DNA from: DATGKG01 sp963783145
GTDB taxonomy: Bacteria > Desulfobacterota > Binatia > Binatales > Binataceae
Assembly (NCBI GenBank): GCA_963783145.1
Contig: CAWAMM010000001.1
Coordinates: forward strand, 310,001 to 374,000
DNA length: 64,000 nucleotides
Direction: 5' to 3'
The translations under genes and the position numbers were made by a program. Every line of letters begins with the position of its first letter. Positions within the stretch are counted from its first letter, which is position 1. The notes beneath the pieces are model-generated. The model worked only from the letters and a program-made list of their open reading frames with translations. It searched no databases and was not told the DNA's origin. Shown piece by piece: positions 26,425 to 35,283 of the stretch.

Positions 26425-26913
26425 TCATTCTCCGGAGTCATCCTGGGAAGCTAGCTCAGCCGCCCAAGCTTCATTCACGAAGGGCTTAATGTCTGGAGAA
26501 TCGGCAAAATCGCGAGCGATTAGCCTGATCTGGGTTTCGGACAGATCAACTTTGATCGGACCTATTCGAAAGATTTCCTCCGCGAAGTTACGAAGAGCCT
26601 CTTCACTGAGAGCTTCCTTTGGAATCTCGCAATGGCGGATCTTCAAGAACTCCGGCATGTTGTCGTATTGCATGGCCACCGCCTGAAGCCCTACCGTATC
26701 CAGGCAGCTCTCCGGTATCAGGACAAAGAATCGATCGTCGGGCCCGCTCTTTTGAAAAACAATGGTGTCGATAGCGCATACCTGAAGACCTTCTTCGCGG
26801 GATTCGACGCGATAGACCGAGAGGCCATTATCTTTTGCCCGAGGCGTGAGGTCTTTGACAGCGTGAGCGCTGGTTCGCCAATTGCGCTCCCTTCCAAAGC
26901 GGAGCAACCACAT
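26425..26913 (-). CDS. Hypothetical protein, third gene of unknown operon
   Basis: 162 residues, acidic and soluble, with no signal peptide or membrane segment. No domain is recognised. The C-terminal half (EALRNFAEEIFRIGPIKVDLSETQIRLIARDFADS) looks helical. It follows the HEAT-like gene by 22 bases on the same strand and is probably co-transcribed with it. Base composition is visibly less G+C-rich than the flanking core genes, consistent with acquired DNA. Confidence 0.6.
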   Translation of the reverse strand: MWLLRFGRERNWRTSAHAVKDLTPRAKDNGLSVYRVESREEGLQVCAIDTIVFQKSGPDDRFFVLIPESCLDTVGLQAVAMQYDNMPEFLKIRHCEIPKEALSEEALRNFAEEIFRIGPIKVDLSETQIRLIARDFADSPDIKPFVNEAWAAELASQDDSGE

Positions 26914-26935
26914 AGGTATTGCCCCGCGTGTAGCC

Positions 26936-27706
26936 CTATTCTTGCGCTACTCTGAGAAGGTCATGGATCAGCGCTTTTAATCTCGGATTGGTTTCGGTCG
27001 CTCCTGCGACCTGCAAGATCTCAATTGCGCTTGACCGAGAAACGCTTCGCGTCGCTCGATAAGCCGACCTTCGAACGTCCTTATCCGAGTGACGGCTAAA
27101 AACCCGCAGAAGAGCGCTTAGTCTCCGCTCACTTTGACCAACGACCGGGGAAAGGAACCTTACAGCAGTCAGCAGACATTCCGCCATATCCTCGTTGGGT
27201 TCGTGCTCCAACTCACGTAGAAGTGGCGTTAGCCCGTCAGAGCCCAGCTGACCTAAGAGCAGTGAGGCAGATTCAAAAACCTCAGAAATTGATTCAACGC
27301 GCAGTCTTCGTATTAACCACTCAGCCCCGGCAACTCCCGTAGAACGGAACAGTTCTAGCACCTTATTTTGGATTTGCGGTCCGGCGTCAGGCCCAAACTT
27401 GGTTCCGAGATATTGATAAGCCTCCTCTAGCTGCTGGTCGTCAGATAGGACGTTATCAGCATCGAGCGAGGCAAGCCGGTTGTTAAAAGGCAAGCCCGCG
27501 CGCCTCGGCTGGCTGGACCCGTTGTTAAACGATTTCTGCTGACCGAGAATTTCAGTAATTGTAAAATCAGGCCAAGCACCAAAGGGGGAGTAGCCATATA
27601 CCACAATACGCTTAGGGCTGGCCGTAAGGTTCTCCCGGGCAACGACTACAGACGCAATCGCGCTTTCGGTTTTCGCAGATGCGCGCTGGCCTAGACCCTC
27701 AGGCAT
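26936..27706 (-). CDS. HEAT-repeat-like protein, unknown operon
   Basis: 256 residues, soluble. The C-terminal 150 residues consist of paired helices with HEAT-like spacing, for example GLTPLLRELEHEPNEDMAECLLTAVRFL, SDKDVRRSAYRATRSVSRSSAIEILQ and NPRLKALIHDLLR. This suggests a protein-binding scaffold. The N-terminal 70 residues are unassigned (VVYGYSPFGAWPDFTI). It overlaps the upstream gene by 8 bases, so the two are probably translationally coupled. Function unknown. Confidence 0.65.
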   Translation of the reverse strand: MPEGLGQRASAKTESAIASVVVARENLTASPKRIVVYGYSPFGAWPDFTITEILGQQKSFNNGSSQPRRAGLPFNNRLASLDADNVLSDDQQLEEAYQYLGTKFGPDAGPQIQNKVLELFRSTGVAGAEWLIRRLRVESISEVFESASLLLGQLGSDGLTPLLRELEHEPNEDMAECLLTAVRFLSPVVGQSERRLSALLRVFSRHSDKDVRRSAYRATRSVSRSSAIEILQVAGATETNPRLKALIHDLLRVAQE

Positions 27707-28421
27707 GGTTTCCTCCCGTTGAATTCAACGCGGTTACAATATCTCCAAGCACTTTCGTTGCCTCGGCGCGATCCTCTGCGAGGTTTTTTTCGAGGAGCGG
27801 CCTTAGCTCAAAAAAACCTTGCGCTTTGATCGGGTGGGTAGCCACTATTCCGACGAAAACCATCGACGGTGATCGAACTGATGCCTCTATCGTTAAGTCC
27901 AAGAGCCGCATCTCCGAGCTGAATCGATATCGTAAACTGGCCGCGGCGCCCTTCGCTGGGACCGTAACACCAATTGGAAGGTCCTTCAGGAAGCTAGCCA
28001 ATTGGTCACCCACTTCGGAGAGAAGTGTGGGTCTGTGGTGGAAAAAATTGCAAGAAAATGAGCCGACCGGGGTATGAGGCAATATTTCAAAGACTCGCGA
28101 GCAGATCTCACGGATACGCTCTAACGCTTCAGCTTGATACGCCGAAATTGTCCAGTTCTCGTTCGTGCAAACCACCCGAAAGGTGGTCGTCGTGAATTGA
28201 GTATAGACCGGGGTGCAAACTACGTCATCGGGACCAAAATCTCCAAGGATATGGTCGCGCGCTGGAGTCGCTCCGCGTTGTGATTGCGCGACCTCAAGCT
28301 CCTCTTCGGTTATTAAACGGACGGCTTGATACCAAGACGGATGATGAATAGCCGCATTCATTTGGCCGGCAACACTGATCGAATAAATGTCGCCGCTTGT
28401 GGCAAAAAGGTCAGCCATCAC
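27699..28421 (-). CDS. Hypothetical protein, first gene of unknown operon
   Basis: 240 residues, soluble. No motif is recognised. A pattern of alternating strands in the middle (FTTTTFRVVCTNENWTISAY, then a helix ending in FEILPHTPVGSFSCNFFHH) loosely recalls the sporadic TIGR04255-like proteins, but I would not assign it. It is the first of three same-strand genes with overlaps or short gaps, none of which I recognise. The promoter must lie in the AT-richer region above 28421. Confidence 0.6.
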   Translation of the reverse strand: MMADLFATSGDIYSISVAGQMNAAIHHPSWYQAVRLITEEELEVAQSQRGATPARDHILGDFGPDDVVCTPVYTQFTTTTFRVVCTNENWTISAYQAEALERIREICSRVFEILPHTPVGSFSCNFFHHRPTLLSEVGDQLASFLKDLPIGVTVPAKGAAASLRYRFSSEMRLLDLTIEASVRSPSMVFVGIVATHPIKAQGFFELRPLLEKNLAEDRAEATKVLGDIVTALNSTGGNHA

Positions 28422-29234
28422 ATCAACGCTTCACTTCATCACCGGGGTTGCCGCTCTGCTCCAACGGATGTCGAGTTCCACCCAGTCTGCAAAAACCACA
28501 ACCCGCCAAAGGTTGCCAATTCAAACGGTCTTGTGCAACCCCATTATTACATATGTTCAAGTTTCGTTCTCAGCACATGGCGAAGGGGTTTCGGTGCCCT
28601 AGAAGGAGATTTCGTCAGATCTAGAACCAAGCCTTCGTTTAGTTTACTACCGTCTGAGGCGTTTGCACAGCACTTCGGAACCGAACCAAAAGGCGGCCGG
28701 GGACGCAGGCCGCCGAGCGGCGCCGCGTGCGGCGTCCTCAAGGTCGGCCTGATGGTTTCAGCGAAAACCACCTAGTAAACGCACCGCTCAAATTTCTCCT
28801 AATTCGGCTCGAAGCGCGCCATCGACAAGATGTTGATGCTTACCCATCAACGTGTGTCAATAATCCTTGCCATAATCCGCCTAATCGTATTATCAAGATG
28901 TCTCCCAAAAAGCACTTAGTGTTTAACATAAAAAGGAGCGCAATCAGCAAAAAAGCCTCCCGGGTGAGCAGCCCTGGGATGGCGGACGCGTGCGCGGAAC
29001 CCGAAAGCCAAATTTCACAACTGTAAACTACTGTAGTTGACACGCAACAAGAAATGCGTAATAAGGAATATCAACAACCCGATGCTGTCCGAGGCCTGCC
29101 TCAGCAGCATCCAACATGCTCTGCGATACTGCGCGCGCGCTGTGAGATGACCCGCCCCATCCGGCCTGCGAATGGTAACGCGAGACGGAGCCCGCTTCGG
29201 ACCCCGCCTCGCGCCGGCGACGGTTATACAAGCT
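28422..29234. other. Long non-coding region before the polysaccharide locus
   Basis: About 800 bases between the leftward unknown operon and the rightward polysaccharide genes, with no credible coding frame. It holds a GC-rich hairpin (GGCGGCC paired with GGCCGCC, near 28692-28713) and a compact segment (28952-29008) with CCCGGGTGAGCAGCCCTGGG and a following GGCGGACG...CGAAAGCC that could fold. It then has a sigma-70-like -35 at 29037. The length suggests regulatory sequence or a structured leader; no known riboswitch consensus fits. Confidence 0.4.
29037..29064 (+). promoter_or_regulatory. Possible sigma-70 promoter of the polysaccharide locus
   Basis: TTGACA (29037-29042) is a perfect -35 hexamer, followed after 16 bases by TAATAA (29059-29064), a weak -10. 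It lies about 170 bases before the first gene of the locus, leaving a long leader. The assignment rests only on the -35 and the position. Confidence 0.3.
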
Positions 29235-31523
29235 ATGAAGAAACTCCTTCGCGTGTCCGCGGTCCCCACGATTCTCTTGCTTTGGTTCCTTTTTCCCGCA
29301 CCTCTGCGCGCTCAACAGAACTTGCCCCCTCCGGGCGCCTATCAGGCGATTCCCGACTTCACCGGCAACAGCGCAGGCTTCTCGTTTCGCGGGGCGATTA
29401 ACGATCGCCTTTCGGGAATTCAGCCAATTTCGCCGCGAATCACCAATCAGACCTTTTCGAGCCTGCCCGCCGAGCAGGACGGTATGTTGATTTATTGCAA
29501 AGACTGCCAGGCGACGATCCCATGCGCACATAGCGGCAGCGGCGCCTGGGCGTTCGGCCAGAATGGGGTCTGGAGCTGCACCGCGCCGAACACCGCCGGC
29601 AATGTCCTCTTTCAGGGACAGTCGGGCGCGCAGCTTAATGACCTCAGCGCCAGCCTCAATGGCACCTTCAATCTCAAAAGCACGCCGTTCAGCGCACATC
29701 CCGATGCGCAAATTACCGCCGACGGCGCGATGACTTGGGGATCGCCGACGCTCACCAGCGCCTCGGGTCCGTTTAAAGTGTCGGACCTGGGCAAGGCGAT
29801 CATCGTCGGCGGCGCGGGAGCCTCCGGCGCCGTGCTGCAGAGCACGATCGCGAATTTCATTTCGCCGTCACAGGTTTCGCTTGCGAACTCCGCCGCCACC
29901 ACCACTTCCAGCGCCGGCGTGCTATGGGGCACCGACAATCGCGCGGCGATCCAGTCGGCCATCGCGGGCTCGGGCGCCGAAACTATCGACTGGGCCGCGC
30001 CCGGCAGCTACCTGGTGACCTGCCCCGGCAGCGGTAACCCCGCGATCAACCTGTACACCTATGGCGCGACGCTGTCGGGCGCGAGCGGTCTGGGCGGTAC
30101 CGATATCGGTCAAATGCCGAGCGTGCAGATCCTCGGTTCCGGATGCCCCATCGTGCAAATCGATGCGAACGGAGTGGGCCTCGAAGGCGTCCTGATTCGC
30201 GATCCGATCGGCAGCCCGTCCACCGTGGGTTTGCAGATCGGTCCGGTGGGCAATCCGACGCCATTTTCGACGTTCACCGTCGCGGGCAATTCGATCGTCT
30301 GCCAGAAGTCCGATGGCACCAAATGTTACGTCGGTGCCGGGGTGAGCACGCATTTCGCTCTGCGCGGAATGGTTTCAGACAACACGATCGAAGACTGGGG
30401 CACCGGCATCAGCCTCGGCTCGGGAAGCAATCCAGGGCTGACCGAGTCGAACGCGATCGTTTTCATCGGCAACCGGATTCGCGAAAATGTTACTGGGATG
30501 ATGGTGCCGACCGGCGCCTCGCCGGACATTTTTTCCTACGGCAACACCTTCGAGGGCAACCTCTACGGCGCCGATCTGGAAGGCAACGCGCTGTTCAAAG
30601 ATTTCGGCAGCCACTTCGAAAATGGCAACGCCAATATTCCGATCACTGCGCCCTCGGTATGCGGCGGCGCGACTCCCGCGCCGGTTGAGATCGTCAATTG
30701 CGCCTCCAGTGTCGAGACGCTCACTACCGGTTTCTATGGCGTGATCGGCGGTAACCCGGTCACCTCGTATTATGGGACCAGCAATTCATCCTCGAAGCTC
30801 GAAGGCGGTCCGGTCGGCGGCGTTATCACCGGCGCAGGCCAGCTGGTGCTGCAGGACCTGACCGCGGGACCGTCGAGCACGGCGCCGATCGGCAGCAACA
30901 TCGGGATCGTGGTGCTGGAAAGCGGGACGCAAACGACGATGCTGCAAGGCGGCAGTGTCTACCAGTTTCGCGGATTTCCCTACCTCGACTTCACCGGTCA
31001 GGATGCGCGATTTAAAACGGTGATCGCGGCGCTGAGCGGCAATGATCCCAACAACGGCACGTTCTGCTTCGGGCTGAACTGCGCGCATTACCTGGCCGAG
31101 CAAAGCGCCTCGATGATCACGGCGAGTGACCCCCTGTTTGCAAACTTCGCGCCCGCGTTCGCGGGTGAGGTGAACGTCGAGGGGAAGTGCCTCGGATGCG
31201 CCTCGGCGGCAGAGGTCGCCTCGACGCAGTTGCAGGCGCAGACCTCGGTGCTACAAGGTGGCGGATGGAAGCATCAGAATGTTTCTACCGGATCGATCGC
31301 CGCGAGCGGCGCTGCCGACGTGACGTTGACCTGGACTAGCGCCTTCGCGGATGCGAACTACGACCCGGTCTGCTCGATCATCGGATCGCAGGCCTCCAAC
31401 AGCGACCTGCGCCTGCATCATATTGAGTCGCTCAGCGCGACCGCGCTGGTGGCGCGCATCATCAATGATGACACGACCACCGCGCATACCGGCACGCTGG
31501 TCTGCACCGCGATGCATCAGTGA
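29235..31523 (+). CDS. Secreted right-handed beta-helix (pectate-lyase-like) protein
   Basis: 762 residues from the ATG at 29235, which begins a clear signal peptide (MKKLLRVSAVPTILLLWF...LRAQ). Residues about 240-500 show the pattern of a right-handed parallel beta-helix: DNRAAIQSAI...IDWAAPGSYLV at the entrance, then short repeated turns such as FIGNRIRENVTGMMV and SYGNTFEGNLYGADLEGN. The C-terminal 150 residues end in a beta-sandwich-like domain (TGSIAASGAADVTLTWTSAFADANY), as in phage tail-spike tips. It heads a polysaccharide locus and may be a lyase, hydrolase or epimerase of the exported glycan; catalytic residues are not evident. Confidence 0.72.
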   Translation: MKKLLRVSAVPTILLLWFLFPAPLRAQQNLPPPGAYQAIPDFTGNSAGFSFRGAINDRLSGIQPISPRITNQTFSSLPAEQDGMLIYCKDCQATIPCAHSGSGAWAFGQNGVWSCTAPNTAGNVLFQGQSGAQLNDLSASLNGTFNLKSTPFSAHPDAQITADGAMTWGSPTLTSASGPFKVSDLGKAIIVGGAGASGAVLQSTIANFISPSQVSLANSAATTTSSAGVLWGTDNRAAIQSAIAGSGAETIDWAAPGSYLVTCPGSGNPAINLYTYGATLSGASGLGGTDIGQMPSVQILGSGCPIVQIDANGVGLEGVLIRDPIGSPSTVGLQIGPVGNPTPFSTFTVAGNSIVCQKSDGTKCYVGAGVSTHFALRGMVSDNTIEDWGTGISLGSGSNPGLTESNAIVFIGNRIRENVTGMMVPTGASPDIFSYGNTFEGNLYGADLEGNALFKDFGSHFENGNANIPITAPSVCGGATPAPVEIVNCASSVETLTTGFYGVIGGNPVTSYYGTSNSSSKLEGGPVGGVITGAGQLVLQDLTAGPSSTAPIGSNIGIVVLESGTQTTMLQGGSVYQFRGFPYLDFTGQDARFKTVIAALSGNDPNNGTFCFGLNCAHYLAEQSASMITASDPLFANFAPAFAGEVNVEGKCLGCASAAEVASTQLQAQTSVLQGGGWKHQNVSTGSIAASGAADVTLTWTSAFADANYDPVCSIIGSQASNSDLRLHHIESLSATALVARIINDDTTTAHTGTLVCTAMHQ

Positions 31524-31576
31524 GCGTGCGTCGAATTTCACATCCATAAACCTGTATCAACCATAGTGAGGCATCG

Positions 31577-32545
31577 ATGACCACCACCGACCATCGGTCG
31601 GTCCCGCGCGCCACCTCGCGCCTCAGCCCGGTCACGGCCGCGGCCGAGGTCGCGCGCCTGCTCGCCGAGCCCGGCTATGGCGATGACCTGGGCGATTACC
31701 TCGCGCCGCTACGGCATCATTGGAAGGCGCTCGCGATCATCACCCTCGTGGCGATGGCCGCGGCGTTCGCATTCAGCAAGTATCAGCTCGCGAGATGGTA
31801 TCAGGCGATCGCCATCATCAAGCCGATGACTCCGCAGCAGACTGCCGGTCATCTGCAAGGACTGCTGGGCGGCAGCAACCTCGGAATGCTGAGCGACTTC
31901 GTCGGCAGTCAATACAACTCCGATGCGGCGCAGGAATACATCACCATCCTGACCAGCTTCAGCTTCGTTACCGCGATGGTTGAGCGGCATCATCTCGAGG
32001 ACGAAATTCTTCCGCGCGCTCAATCCCGCGCTTCGCTCGATACGCGGCAATGGGCGATGTATCGGATCATGCTGGCGCGGTTGCGCTGCGACTACTCGGT
32101 CAAGAACAGCAGCATGACCATGAGTTTCGAGGATCCGAGCCGGGAGCGCGCGCGGCGCATCCTCGGCTATGAAATCGATGATCTGCGCGAGCGGTTGCGC
32201 TCGCGCGAAGTCCGTAACGCCGCCGATGCGGTCGCCTCGCTCAATCAACAGATCACGAGGATCTCCGACAGTCTGCTGAAGCAGGAAATTTATGAGCTGA
32301 TCGCGACCCAGATTCAGCGCGAAGAACTCGCCGCGGTCGAAGCCGATTTCGCCTTCACCGTCCTGCAGCCGCCGGTGGCGCCGGACTTGCCGGTGTGGCC
32401 GCGGGTTCTGGTCAATACGCTGGGGGCCGGTTTCATCGCGCTGATATTTTTGTCGATGGTCATTCTGCTGCTCGAGGCGTGGCGAGAGTCGCGCAAGGGC
32501 AAATCATTTGCCCTCGAACCCTTACCTCGAAGAGGGGCTTTCTAA
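31577..32545 (+). CDS. Wzz-like polysaccharide chain-length determinant
   Basis: 322 residues. Two membrane segments (about 50-70 and 275-297) flank a periplasmic domain with coiled-coil stretches, the layout of polysaccharide co-polymerases. The N-terminal DDLGDYLAPLRHHWKALAIITLV corresponds to the Wzz entry motif, and the second segment is preceded by LQPPVAPDLPVWPR, the usual Pro-rich strip. There is no C-terminal BY-kinase domain, so it is the Wzz form and not the Wzc form. It would set the length of the glycan made by the polymerase at 40783. Confidence 0.85.
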   Translation: MTTTDHRSVPRATSRLSPVTAAAEVARLLAEPGYGDDLGDYLAPLRHHWKALAIITLVAMAAAFAFSKYQLARWYQAIAIIKPMTPQQTAGHLQGLLGGSNLGMLSDFVGSQYNSDAAQEYITILTSFSFVTAMVERHHLEDEILPRAQSRASLDTRQWAMYRIMLARLRCDYSVKNSSMTMSFEDPSRERARRILGYEIDDLRERLRSREVRNAADAVASLNQQITRISDSLLKQEIYELIATQIQREELAAVEADFAFTVLQPPVAPDLPVWPRVLVNTLGAGFIALIFLSMVILLLEAWRESRKGKSFALEPLPRRGAF

Positions 32546-32554
32546 ACACCCGCG

Positions 32555-33742
32555 ATGAAAACAGCGGTGGCGACAATCGCGTGCTCCCGCGATTCCTTAT
32601 CTTTTCAGGGAGCCGCAAATGTCGGCGACGCCGGCCTCGTCAGATGGGCATTGCTGGGATGCGTTGCCTGTCTCTATCTGCCGCTCATATTCGCGGGCCC
32701 CGGCTCCGATCCTGACTCGCTTCGGGAACTTCGTTCGGGCACGACGCTACTCTGGCAGCATCGCTATGTTCTTTCGCGCCCGCCTGGATATTTTCCCTAC
32801 GAAGCGTTATGTGGAGTTCTCTACGCGCTGGGCGGCAGCGTCGCCGGCAACTTCGCCACGATGGTCATGTCGCTGCTCGCGCTCGATTCCTTCCTGCAGA
32901 TTTGCACGCACTTCGAGGTGCCGCATCGATATCTGCTCACCGCCATGATGGCGATTCATCCGGTCTACTGGGCCACTTCGACGAGCACCATCGATTTCAT
33001 CTGGGCGCTCGGATGCTGCCTGATCGGTTTCCGTTTGTTGCTGAACGATCGATACTTCAGCGCCGCCACGATGCTCGGCATCGCCGTTGGAATCCGGCTG
33101 TCATCGGTGTTGCTGGCGGGGCCCCTCCTCATTTGGCAACTCATCGAGAGACCGCGCGACCGGAAGTTGTGGACGACCGCCATCATTGCAACCTCAATCG
33201 GCGCGATGCTCTACCTTCCGGAATTTATCGCATCGGGAAACTCGTTCGCGTTCCTGACCTACTACATAGGCGCATGGACCTTGACCGCCCGCCTGGGGCG
33301 CTTCATCTACAAGAACGTCTATTTCTGGGGACTGCCGGCAACGATTTTTCTGCTCGCGACCTCGCCGTTGCTGTTGCGCGGTCTGATTCGATGCGATCCG
33401 AAATTCTCGCGAATCATCGGGCTGTCAGCATCGATCGTGATCATTTTCGAAATGTTGTTCCTTAAAATTCCCGTGCAGCGCGCCTATCTCCTTCCGATGC
33501 TGCCATTCGCCCTGATTCTCTTGGGTATTGCGCTGCGTGCGCATCCGCGAATGTTGCTGGCGATCGCGATCCTCACTTTTGGATTTGATTTTGTGAACCT
33601 GAATCTCGCGCGTCCCGATCGACCGAATGACGCGACGCGGGCGATCGCCGGACCCTTCATCGAGCCTGGTTACCTGTTTCAGGACCTTGGCGCGCGCCTC
33701 GCCCTTGCGCGCAACCCGATCGCACAACCGTCAAATTTTTGA
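32555..33742 (+). CDS. Polytopic membrane glycosyltransferase-like protein (GT-C type)
   Basis: 395 residues with about ten hydrophobic segments. After the first segment comes GPGSDPDSLRE, placed where GT-C transferases (GT39/PMT-like) carry their catalytic acidic motif in the first periplasmic loop. It probably transfers a sugar from a lipid carrier at the periplasmic face, or acts as a second polymerase. It overlaps the flippase start by 4 bases. Assignment is by topology and motif position only. Confidence 0.65.
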   Translation: MKTAVATIACSRDSLSFQGAANVGDAGLVRWALLGCVACLYLPLIFAGPGSDPDSLRELRSGTTLLWQHRYVLSRPPGYFPYEALCGVLYALGGSVAGNFATMVMSLLALDSFLQICTHFEVPHRYLLTAMMAIHPVYWATSTSTIDFIWALGCCLIGFRLLLNDRYFSAATMLGIAVGIRLSSVLLAGPLLIWQLIERPRDRKLWTTAIIATSIGAMLYLPEFIASGNSFAFLTYYIGAWTLTARLGRFIYKNVYFWGLPATIFLLATSPLLLRGLIRCDPKFSRIIGLSASIVIIFEMLFLKIPVQRAYLLPMLPFALILLGIALRAHPRMLLAIAILTFGFDFVNLNLARPDRPNDATRAIAGPFIEPGYLFQDLGARLALARNPIAQPSNF

Positions 33743-35283
33743 CCTCGAAACGCAAACCCGCTGATACTCAAACGCAAGGTTCCGGACTGGCCGGCAACCT
33801 CGCGTGGAATCTCACCGGGGAATCAGTACCGGTGCTGGCCGCGCTGGTCGCGATACCGATACTCGTCCATCGACTCGGCGCGGATCGCTTCGGCGTGCTG
33901 ACCATATCGTGGATGATCGCGGGCTACTTCGGCCTGTTCGATTTTGGCCTCGGTCGCGCACTGACAAAGGCGATGGCGCAGGAGTTGAGCCTCGGGCGCG
34001 ACGCCAAAGCCGCCGAGCTGTTCTGGACCTCGCTAGTGATGATGCTCACCCTCGGCGTCGCAGCGGGCATATCGCTCGCGATGATTGCTCCATGGCTTAC
34101 GCGCGGGGCGCTCAAGATCCCACTCACCCTACAAAGTGAAACGCTCGCGGGCTTTTACGTCATCGCGATCGGATTGCCGATACTGGTTACTGCATCCGCC
34201 TTGCGCGCGGCGCTCGCTGCTGCTTCCAGGTTCGATCTGTTGAACCTCATCCGAACTCCAAGTGGCATCATGTCGTTCGTCGCGCCGGTTTTGATGCTCC
34301 CCTTCACCCACAACCTTGGATGGCTGATCGGGGCACTAATCGCAAATCGCGCGGCCTCCTGGGCAATCTATTTCGCGGCAATTTTCCGCGCGTTTCCCGG
34401 CTTGCGCTCCAATCTGACCATCGACCTTGCCTGCATACTCCCGTTGCTCGGCTTCGGCGCCTGGATCACCCTGTCGAGCGTGATCACTCCGTTAATGGTC
34501 TATCTCGATCGCATCCTGATCGGCTCACTAATGTCGATGGCCGCGCTTGCCGCGTATTCGGTGCCGATGGAAATCGTCAGCAAAAGTTTCATTCTCCCCG
34601 CGGCGATTTCAGGCGTAATGTTTCCGGCCTTCGCGCGATCATTCGCGGCCGCTCCGGAAGAGCTCGCGCCCCTATTTGCGCGCTCGCTCAAACTCGTCGC
34701 ACTCATCCTCTGTCCGGTGTGCGCGGCGGTAGTCACCTTCGCCCCTCAAATCATGTGGTTTTGGATCGGTCATCGATTCGCCGGCCAGAGCGCCGCGGTT
34801 TTGCAGATATTGGCGGTCGGCGCTTTCGTCACCGGCCTCGCATGGATACCGCTGGCGTTGCTGCAGGGCGCGCATCGGCCCGACCTCGTCGCGAAAATTC
34901 ATCTGGTCGACTTTCCTCTCTACGCGCTGGTGCTGTGGATCGGTGTTGCGAGGTTCGGGTTGATCGGCGCGGCCTTCATCTGGAGCGGGCGGTTGTTGAT
35001 CGAGAATCTGATGATCTTCGCGATGGCGACCCGGTTTGTTGCGGCATCGGGACGAGGAATCGCCGCGGCTGGCGGATCTTTAGCGCTAGCCATTGGGGTG
35101 ATTATGGCCGGGGCATTCCTTCCGGATGTTCTTAGCAAGGCAATTTTTCTTGGCGGCCTTATCGCAGCGACTGGCACGGTGGGGTGGCGTTTTCTCCTCG
35201 AGGCAGGAGAGCGATCGCAAATCATCGGATTGCTTCCGCCGACATTGCGCCCAGCCTTCGCAAAGGTGGCTGACTGGCGATGA
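33739..35283 (+). CDS. Wzx-type lipid-linked oligosaccharide flippase
   Basis: 514 residues, about 14 membrane segments, in the PST/MATE-like fold. The N-terminal GNLAWNLTGESVPVLAALVAIPILVHRLGADRFGVL is typical of Wzx. It flips undecaprenyl-linked repeat units to the periplasm. It begins at a TTG overlapping the previous stop (TTGA) and overlaps the next gene by ATGA, so translation is coupled. No Shine-Dalgarno is visible, as expected from coupling. Confidence 0.9.
   Translation: MTSKRKPADTQTQGSGLAGNLAWNLTGESVPVLAALVAIPILVHRLGADRFGVLTISWMIAGYFGLFDFGLGRALTKAMAQELSLGRDAKAAELFWTSLVMMLTLGVAAGISLAMIAPWLTRGALKIPLTLQSETLAGFYVIAIGLPILVTASALRAALAAASRFDLLNLIRTPSGIMSFVAPVLMLPFTHNLGWLIGALIANRAASWAIYFAAIFRAFPGLRSNLTIDLACILPLLGFGAWITLSSVITPLMVYLDRILIGSLMSMAALAAYSVPMEIVSKSFILPAAISGVMFPAFARSFAAAPEELAPLFARSLKLVALILCPVCAAVVTFAPQIMWFWIGHRFAGQSAAVLQILAVGAFVTGLAWIPLALLQGAHRPDLVAKIHLVDFPLYALVLWIGVARFGLIGAAFIWSGRLLIENLMIFAMATRFVAASGRGIAAAGGSLALAIGVIMAGAFLPDVLSKAIFLGGLIAATGTVGWRFLLEAGERSQIIGLLPPTLRPAFAKVADWR

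Noticed and set aside
28952..29008. Possible c-di-GMP (GEMM) riboswitch before the polysaccharide locus
   Set aside because: Some short pieces look similar (AAAGCC, GGACGC), but order and the GGGTTACC-type core are missing.
28840..29043. Small minus-strand frame with a hydrophobic stretch
   Set aside because: No Shine-Dalgarno, AT-rich non-coding context, and it runs through the foldable leader; not convincing as a gene.
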